NCBI GenBank assembly: GCA_035650355.1
Contig: DASRHT010000061.1
Span: 124,001 to 188,000, forward strand
Direction: 5' to 3'
DNA: 64,000 nucleotides
Origin: DASRHT01 sp035650355
GTDB taxonomy: Bacteria > Chloroflexota > Ktedonobacteria > Ktedonobacterales > Ktedonobacteraceae
Part shown: piece by piece, positions 60,168-64,000 of the stretch
Position numbering within the stretch: the first letter of the stretch is position 1
Layout: each line of letters opens with the position of its first letter
The notes under the pieces: generated by a model
What the model was told of the DNA's origin: nothing
The model's database searches: none
The model's input: only the letters and a program-made list of their open reading frames with translations
Program-made: the position numbers and the translations under genes

Positions 60168-62840
60168 TTATAGCACATAGGAGTAGGACCAGGAATATGT
60201 TCCTGAGCCAACCTCTGCTGTTTTTCCCCCACTCCCCGGCAGTATTACCGTGGCCGTCGTATTGGGAGGAATAATCACATTGAGGGTGATTTCTCCCTGT
60301 GCGATCACCCAGCTCGACTCGGCCAGTCCATAGGGAGTGTGTAGCGTTGCGCGCGCGTGCGTGAGATCTCCACCGGGGTGCGGCTGGATAGTGAAGCGAC
60401 GATATCCCGGCTCGGCTGGCGCCAGGCCCGCGACCACCCGGTGTAACCAATCGGCCACAGCCCCAAAGGCGTAGTGATTAAACGAGGTCATCTTTCCCGG
60501 ATTGATCGAGCCATCCGGCAACATACTGTCCCAACGTTCCCAGATGGTGGTCGCGCCCATAGTCACAGGATAGAGCCACGAGGGACATTCGTGCTGCATA
60601 AGCAGGCGATAAGCAACATCATACGCTCCGACAGCGCAGAGCGCATCACAAATCAAAGGTGTTCCTACAAAGCCTGTGCTAATGCGATAGCCGCTTTTGC
60701 GCACCAGCTTCACCAGTTGTTCTCCGGCGTGTTGCCGTTGCTCGGTTCGCTTCAGTAAATTGAATTGCAGCGCCAGTGCATACGCCGTCTCCGCATCATT
60801 GAGCAGGCGACCGGCAGGGGTCACGTATTCCGCATCAAATGCGTCTCGTACTCTGGCTGCCAGGGCCAGGTAACGGGCCGCTTCTTCAGCTCGCCCAAGT
60901 ATCTCTGCTACCCGGCTCAGAATGTCCGCCGAACGCGCAAAATAGGCAGTAGCAACCACGGCAGGCTCTGTGCGAGCGGCAGACGGATTGTCAGGAGGAG
61001 CACTTGGGTCGAGCCAGTCACCAAACTGGAATCCCTGATCCCAGAGCGCGCTCTCTCCGGTGATTGTGGTCAGCAAGTTGACCCAGGCACGCATACTCTC
61101 GAATTGCGTTTCCAGAATGCCGGTATCACCATAGCGCTGATAGAGCGTCCACGGCACCAGCACAGCGGCATCGCCCCAGGCTGCCGCGGGGACGATCTTT
61201 CCACCAATATCACCGGGCAAATGTGACGGGAGAATATTGGGAATAACATAGGGGACCATGCCATCCACCTCTTGTTCAGCCGCCAGGTCAGCCAGCCACG
61301 AAGTCAGAAAACCGGCGATATTATAGAGAAAGCAGGCGGTAGGCGCGAATATCTGGATATCGCCGGTCCAGCCCAGCCGCTCGTCGCGCTGCGGACAATC
61401 AGTGGGAAGGCTGAAAAAGTTGCCGCGCATACTCCAGACGACGTTTTCATGCAGACGATTGAGCAGGGGATCAGAGCACTCAAACCAGCCGGTTCGTTCT
61501 AAGTCCGAGTGACAGACGATTGCGCTCAGGTCATCAACGCCAGGTTCACCAGGCCAATCTGTGATCTCTACATAGCGGAAGCCGTGATAGGTAAACCGTG
61601 GCTCCCAGATCTCTTCGGCGCCGCCGCGCAAAATATACACGTCAGTCGCTTGCGCTGTACGGAGCGGGCGCACCCCCAACTCGCCGTTCTCAAGCACTTC
61701 CGCGTGGCGCAGCGTGATCCTTTGCCCTGCTTCCCCACGCACAGTCAGACGCAGGCGCCCCACCAGATTCTGCCCAAAATCAACGAGAGTGCGTCCGCTG
61801 GGCGACGAGAAAAGAGCGACTGGCGCGCGTGTTTCGATGCGGCGTACAGGGGGACCGGATGGCGCGGCAAGCGTGTCCAGATCACGCTCAATGGCACAGA
61901 CGTTGCCCCAATCCTGATCGTTATATCCGGGTTTTGACCAGTCAGTCAGTTCCAGACGCGCGTCATAGATTTCACCATCATAGAGATCGCTGGCGAGAAT
62001 GGGACCAGTGGTTGCTCGCCAACTGTGGTCGGTCGCAACCTGTTCAATCCGACCATCGGCGTAGCTGATTTCCAGTTGAGCCAGCAACGCCAGCCGCTCC
62101 CCATAGAAGTTGCGCCGCCCCCCGCCAAAGCCGAGACGCCCGCGATACCAACCATCACCCAGAATGGCGCCGAGCGCGTTGCGACCCTGGCGCAACAGGC
62201 TGGTGACATCAAATGTCTGGTAGAGTAAACGGGTGGAATAGCTGGTCCAACCGGGAGCCAGGACCTGATCGCCAACCACCTGGCCATTGATCTGGGCTTC
62301 ATATACCCCCAGAGATGTGACATACAGACGCGCCCGGCTCATTCCTGGATAGACATCGAATTCGCGGCGCAAAAAGGGAGCCGGTTGTGCTCGCGTCCGA
62401 TCCTCTTCCCAGGCAGGAGCCACAAACTGCGCAATCCAATCATCCGGGTAGAGCAGCCCGGCCTCAATCGAAGCAAAGCTGCTCCAGGCAGAAGCCGCTC
62501 CATCAGTCCCCCAGACGCGCACCCTGACGACGAGGCGCTCGCGCGAATGCAGCGGGGTGAAGGGCCAGGGGACAAGAACAGACTGGTCAGACGCAACTCG
62601 GCCAGTCTGCCCTCGCAACTGCCTCGTCGCGTCATACACCTCTATCTCATAGGCCGTTTGACGCCAATCAGCTCTCATCGTTTCAACGCGCCAGGATACA
62701 CGCGGGCGCGCTACTCCAATGCCAAAAGCGTCGCGGTTTTGCTCGAATTGAACGCCAGTAACGATGATCGCAGGCTCGCCATTCGCCTGCTGCATAGTTT
62801 GAGTACACTGAGAAAGGGTTTCCGATTCCTGGTGTGACAT
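60168..62840 (-). CDS. Alpha-L-rhamnosidase, GH78
   Basis: An 890-residue enzyme removing terminal alpha-L-rhamnose. N-terminal Fn3/beta domains (ARPRVSWRVETMRADWRQTA) precede the GH78 catalytic barrel, with TDCPQRDERLGWTGDIQIFA (catalytic acid region) and the late SGNTI-like SWLYPVTMGATTIWERWDSM. The C-terminal beta sandwich ends NVIIPPNTTATVILPG. An ACAGGAG site precedes ATG 62840. There is no signal peptide, so it acts on rhamnosides taken up by the adjacent ABC transporter. Confidence 0.92.
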   Translation of the reverse strand: MSHQESETLSQCTQTMQQANGEPAIIVTGVQFEQNRDAFGIGVARPRVSWRVETMRADWRQTAYEIEVYDATRQLRGQTGRVASDQSVLVPWPFTPLHSRERLVVRVRVWGTDGAASAWSSFASIEAGLLYPDDWIAQFVAPAWEEDRTRAQPAPFLRREFDVYPGMSRARLYVTSLGVYEAQINGQVVGDQVLAPGWTSYSTRLLYQTFDVTSLLRQGRNALGAILGDGWYRGRLGFGGGRRNFYGERLALLAQLEISYADGRIEQVATDHSWRATTGPILASDLYDGEIYDARLELTDWSKPGYNDQDWGNVCAIERDLDTLAAPSGPPVRRIETRAPVALFSSPSGRTLVDFGQNLVGRLRLTVRGEAGQRITLRHAEVLENGELGVRPLRTAQATDVYILRGGAEEIWEPRFTYHGFRYVEITDWPGEPGVDDLSAIVCHSDLERTGWFECSDPLLNRLHENVVWSMRGNFFSLPTDCPQRDERLGWTGDIQIFAPTACFLYNIAGFLTSWLADLAAEQEVDGMVPYVIPNILPSHLPGDIGGKIVPAAAWGDAAVLVPWTLYQRYGDTGILETQFESMRAWVNLLTTITGESALWDQGFQFGDWLDPSAPPDNPSAARTEPAVVATAYFARSADILSRVAEILGRAEEAARYLALAARVRDAFDAEYVTPAGRLLNDAETAYALALQFNLLKRTEQRQHAGEQLVKLVRKSGYRISTGFVGTPLICDALCAVGAYDVAYRLLMQHECPSWLYPVTMGATTIWERWDSMLPDGSINPGKMTSFNHYAFGAVADWLHRVVAGLAPAEPGYRRFTIQPHPGGDLTHARATLHTPYGLAESSWVIAQGEITLNVIIPPNTTATVILPGSGGKTAEVGSGTYSWSYSYVL

Positions 62841-62871
62841 AATATCTCCTGTAGCAAGGTCTGTTTGTGAT

Positions 62872-63777
62872 TTAGCCCTTGAGTGAGCCTGCCGTCAGTC
62901 CCTTAATCACATGCTGATTGAGAAGCAAATACAGGATCAGCGTGGGAAAAACGGCCAGGCAGATAGCGGCAAATGTCGGTCCCCATTGGATCTGGCCAAA
63001 CTCTCCTGTAAAGTTCAGCAGTCCTGTCTGAATAGTGCGCAGGCTGTCGCTACTGATAAAGGTCAAGGAGAACAGCAGGTCATTCCAGAGGAAAAAGAAT
63101 TGGACCAGCGCGACGGTGATCAGCCCATTCGCCACCATTGGCACGGCAATGCGCAAGAAAACCTGGTAGATGCTGGCGCCATCGAGGACCGCAGCCTCGA
63201 TCAACTCGCGGGGAATGGCCTTGAAATACGTCGCCATCAAAAACACCGTCAATGGTAGACCAAAGCCGGTGTAGGTGATAATCAACGCCCAGCGCGTATC
63301 AATAAGCTGCGCCTGAAAGTAGATGGTGAATAGTGGGAGCAGCACGATTTGCACCGGCACCAGAATGCCAGCCAGGAATATCAGCAGCACCGTATTGCGT
63401 CCGCGCCAGACCATTACCTCCAGCGCGAAGCCAGCAGCCAGCCCAAAAAGCAGGATCAAGGCCAGCGATGGGAAGACCGTCAGGAGGCTGTTCAGGAAAT
63501 AGGTTCCGATATTGCCAGAAGTCAACGCATCAACATAATTCTGCCAGTCGATACCCGCAGGCAGTGCCCAGAGCGGCTTCAAGGTAAACTCGTTATTCGC
63601 CTTAAAGGAGGAGAGCAATAACCAGAGCAGCGGGCCAACCTCAATCACCATCAGCATAGCGATGATCACCCAGATTGAGAGACGTCCCACCAGGCGCCCT
63701 GCTGATCTCCCCTTCCGCGTGCGCGCTTTGCGCACAGAAGCTTCCATCTCCTGGCGGTTTGTCAAAGTACGAAGCAT
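62872..63777 (-). CDS. Carbohydrate ABC transporter permease (MalG type)
   Basis: A 301-residue inner-membrane permease with six helices and a charged ~30-residue N-terminus. The EAA loop contacting the ATPase is EAAVLDGASIYQVFLRIAVP. It belongs to the sugar-uptake (CUT1) class. A GGGAG site precedes ATG 63777, 15 bases after the other permease stop and 31 bases before the rhamnosidase. It therefore very likely forms a rhamnoside or plant-sugar uptake operon. Confidence 0.92.
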   Translation of the reverse strand: MLRTLTNRQEMEASVRKARTRKGRSAGRLVGRLSIWVIIAMLMVIEVGPLLWLLLSSFKANNEFTLKPLWALPAGIDWQNYVDALTSGNIGTYFLNSLLTVFPSLALILLFGLAAGFALEVMVWRGRNTVLLIFLAGILVPVQIVLLPLFTIYFQAQLIDTRWALIITYTGFGLPLTVFLMATYFKAIPRELIEAAVLDGASIYQVFLRIAVPMVANGLITVALVQFFFLWNDLLFSLTFISSDSLRTIQTGLLNFTGEFGQIQWGPTFAAICLAVFPTLILYLLLNQHVIKGLTAGSLKG

Positions 63778-63792
63778 AGCTATCTCCCTTTT

Positions 63793-64000
63793 CTAGGCCA
63801 CATCGCGGCGTGCGGACCCGAAGATTAACAGCGTAACGCACAGGCTTAGCATAGCCAGCGCGGTGGCAATAGTGCTCCCATAGCCGTACTCGCCATTAGA
63901 GAACGCCGTATTGAACATGTACAACGTCAGCGGCGTGGTTGTTTGCCCTGGCCCGCCGTTTGTCAACGCGAGGATACTATCAAACACCTTGAGCGTTCCA
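63793..64000 (-). CDS. Carbohydrate ABC transporter permease (MalF type), N-terminal part outside window
   Basis: Only the last ~68 residues are inside the window, ending with TLYMFNTAFSNGEYGYGSTI and a final membrane helix LAMLSLCVTLLIFGSARRDV. LTNGGPGQTTTPLTLYMF is a typical MalF/UgpA feature. It is the partner of the MalG-type permease that follows. Confidence 0.9.
   Translation of the reverse strand, partial: GTLKVFDSILALTNGGPGQTTTPLTLYMFNTAFSNGEYGYGSTIATALAMLSLCVTLLIFGSARRDVA

Overview
The window looks like a chromosomal stretch of a GC-rich member of Chloroflexota, most likely class Ktedonobacteria. That placement is inference. It rests on the gene mix: WD40 lipoprotein, LuxR-type regulator, CruF/glycosyltransferase carotenoid operon, DUF6114/DUF6230 pair, RIO kinase, NurA-HerA, a GH78/ABC sugar locus and an NFACT protein. 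No marker was compared with a database. I saw no tRNA, rRNA, CRISPR array, prophage or intact transposase.

Layout. 1-6008: a cyclase-family hydrolase (cut by the window edge) diverging from an amidase and a three-subunit molybdenum hydroxylase of the xanthine/CO dehydrogenase family. 6010-8492: a WD40 lipoprotein and a LuxR-type regulator. 8485-10886: a WXG100-like small protein, a frame-disrupted polymorphic-toxin-like gene with a nuclease-like C-terminus, and a small acidic candidate immunity protein. 11377-16655: a translationally coupled carotenoid operon (phytoene synthase, glycosyltransferase, CruF-acyltransferase fusion, phytoene desaturase). 16705-23319: acyl-CoA enzymes, small peptides, an alpha/beta hydrolase and a secreted GH18 protein. 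23570-27650: NurA-HerA and an aldolase. 27806-32537: a small regulon (diiron oxidase-SCP2 fusion, TetR, secreted protein, DUF6114, DUF6230) whose three promoters share the same geometry and the same operator, TGACTG-N5-CAGTCA. 32586-38261: a gene relic, an F420-type reductase with a TetR, a RIO kinase and a molybdopterin oxidoreductase with a YkgJ partner. 38462-50956: an unusual sigma factor-Clp N-ClpX zinc-finger fusion, purU, nagZ, a flippase, aat, ctaG and glycerate kinase. 51042-60109: a housekeeping block with RNase P RNA, selD, rnc, rpoN, an NFACT protein, gmk and glpX. 60168-64000: an alpha-L-rhamnosidase and a sugar ABC transporter.

The strongest points for a second look follow. (1) selD is itself a selenoprotein gene: it starts upstream of an in-frame UGA that has a SECIS-like hairpin. 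(2) A sigma factor is fused to Clp N repeats and a ClpX-type zinc finger. (3) Two families of palindromic mobile repeats occur; one member sits in frame inside ctaG and is translated. (4) Three identical operator/promoter modules define a TetR regulon. (5) A toxin-like gene carries two compensating frameshifts.
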